Made by a program: the position numbers and the translations under genes
Assembly (NCBI GenBank): GCA_008973525.1
Contig: WACJ01000072.1
Coordinates: 620,001 to 684,000, forward strand
Source: Stenopsyche tienmushanensis
Lineage: Eukaryota > Arthropoda > Insecta > Trichoptera > Stenopsychidae
Direction of reading: 5' to 3'
DNA: 64,000 nt
Notes under the pieces: generated by a model
Database searches by the model: none
Seen by the model: the letters and a program-made list of their open reading frames with translations, nothing else
Told to the model about the DNA's origin: nothing
Shown here: positions 63,121-64,000 of the stretch, one piece after another
Layout of the letters: the number at the start of each line of letters is the position of its first letter
How positions within the stretch are numbered: the first letter of the stretch is position 1

Positions 63121-63981
63121 ATGGATTTTCCCGACACTGGAAGAGGTATGATCAATTGATGATTCTTGTGGAATGTTTAGATTGATTTTTCTATGATTTA
63201 TTTAAATTCGAACCGAATGTAAATTGACATGTAAATAACACAGCATGTTTCCATGAAAACATACCGTGTTATTTCTTTGATGTCATCGAAGCCTTTTATA
63301 CATTTGATTAGATGTTTATTCCAGGAAAATATATATATTTTAAACATAAATCTAGATCTTAACAACTAAGAGAGAAACTATTTCTTGAAAGGAAATGAGC
63401 ATATCATTGATGTCACTTAAATAATTATTTTAGACAATTTTCCTTATATAACACTCATTCAAATTGCTTCAATAAAAATATGATTATATTAGTAAACCAC
63501 TAAACATTATTCTCATAATGAGGTTTCTCAAATATTTTTAATAATACAATAGATCATCACTATATATATTATTTTTTATATGCATTCCTATATTATATAT
63601 TTTACTCAAAAATGTATTTTAAATGCATATTTCTTGTAATAATTTGCTTTTAAATGTATTATCGAATTAAAATTGACATTTTCAGGATATGAAGATGTGG
63701 GGGATCCCCGAGACGTGACTGAATCCGTGGACGAGCTGAAGGCAAAGTTGAATTCGATGAAGCAATTGATGGGCGAAAGAAGAGCTGCCGGTGCTGATAC
63801 ATCCGAACTCTTCAGAGGAAGGCCATCATCTTTAAGAGGAGCAGGCCTCATCAATGGAAATTTTCTCAGTTTCGTCTTCGGTTCTGCCCTTTGTGTTATC
63901 GTCAGCGTCTCAATATACGCGTTTTACAATCTCTATCACGCGGTTCTTAAAAGATTTCCATCTAGACATACAGAATTGTAA
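63121..63981 (+). CDS. Small single-span (tail-anchor-like) membrane protein ending HTEL, two exons
   Basis: Exons 63121-63145 and 63686-63981, intron GT..AG, phase 1; 106 residues. The start is supported by an in-frame TAA at 63100-63102 just upstream. Layout: acidic N-terminus with GYEDVGDPRD, a charged helix about 20-41 (VDELKAKLNSMKQLMGERR, coiled-coil-like), a basic SLRG segment about 51-60, one hydrophobic span about 68-91 (NFLSFVFGSALCVIVSVSIY..), then a short basic tail KRFPSRHTEL. No signal peptide, so by topology it should be tail-anchored with the N-terminus in the cytosol. HTEL resembles a KDEL-type retrieval signal and also a class I PDZ ligand. The codon use and clean splice suggest a real conserved gene, but I do not recognise the family. 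Confidence 0.85.
63686..63981 (+). CDS. Exon 2 of the small membrane protein
   Basis: Acceptor ACATTTTCAG; carries residues 9-106 and the TAA. More GC-rich than its surroundings, as expected of a coding exon in this genome. Confidence 0.85.
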
Positions 63982-64000
63982 TCATTTAAATTCTAAAATC

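Overview
The window looks like arthropod, most likely insect, nuclear DNA. It is AT-rich, its genes are split by GT..AG introns, and it carries relics of typical insect DNA transposons (mariner, hAT, piggyBac-like TTAA elements, a Tigger/pogo-like element, short Helitron-like elements). The gene in the middle is a DUSP10/puckered-type phosphatase. The species cannot be named from the sequence.

Layout. 1-4135: tandem array of a 1641-bp unit joining a broken piggyBac transposase piece to a hAT piece; two full copies and a deleted third. 4136-38,915: AT-rich, no gene I can support, full of interspersed repeats. One repeat family (here RepA) has 13 recognisable copies in the window, five of them directly downstream of mariner fragments. 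38,916-about 47,600: an abrupt CpG-rich domain with a four-exon gene on the + strand (39416-46520) for a 226-residue dual-specificity MAP-kinase phosphatase. Its 0.5-5 kb introns hold a cluster of ten perfect AP-1 sites. 47,600-63,000: AT-rich repeats again, plus a MITE with long inverted repeats and a perfect 21-bp-arm hairpin. 63121-63981: a complete two-exon gene on the + strand for a 106-residue single-span membrane protein ending in HTEL; I do not recognise its family.

How the parts fit. DUSP10/Puckered enzymes switch off JNK/p38 signalling, and Drosophila puckered is induced by JNK through AP-1, so the AP-1 cluster fits a negative-feedback enhancer. That link is inference. The two genes show no sign of working together; about 14 kb of repeat-rich DNA separates them. 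No rRNA, tRNA or CRISPR was seen. Most other long open frames are chance frames in the GC-rich introns or pieces of transposons.
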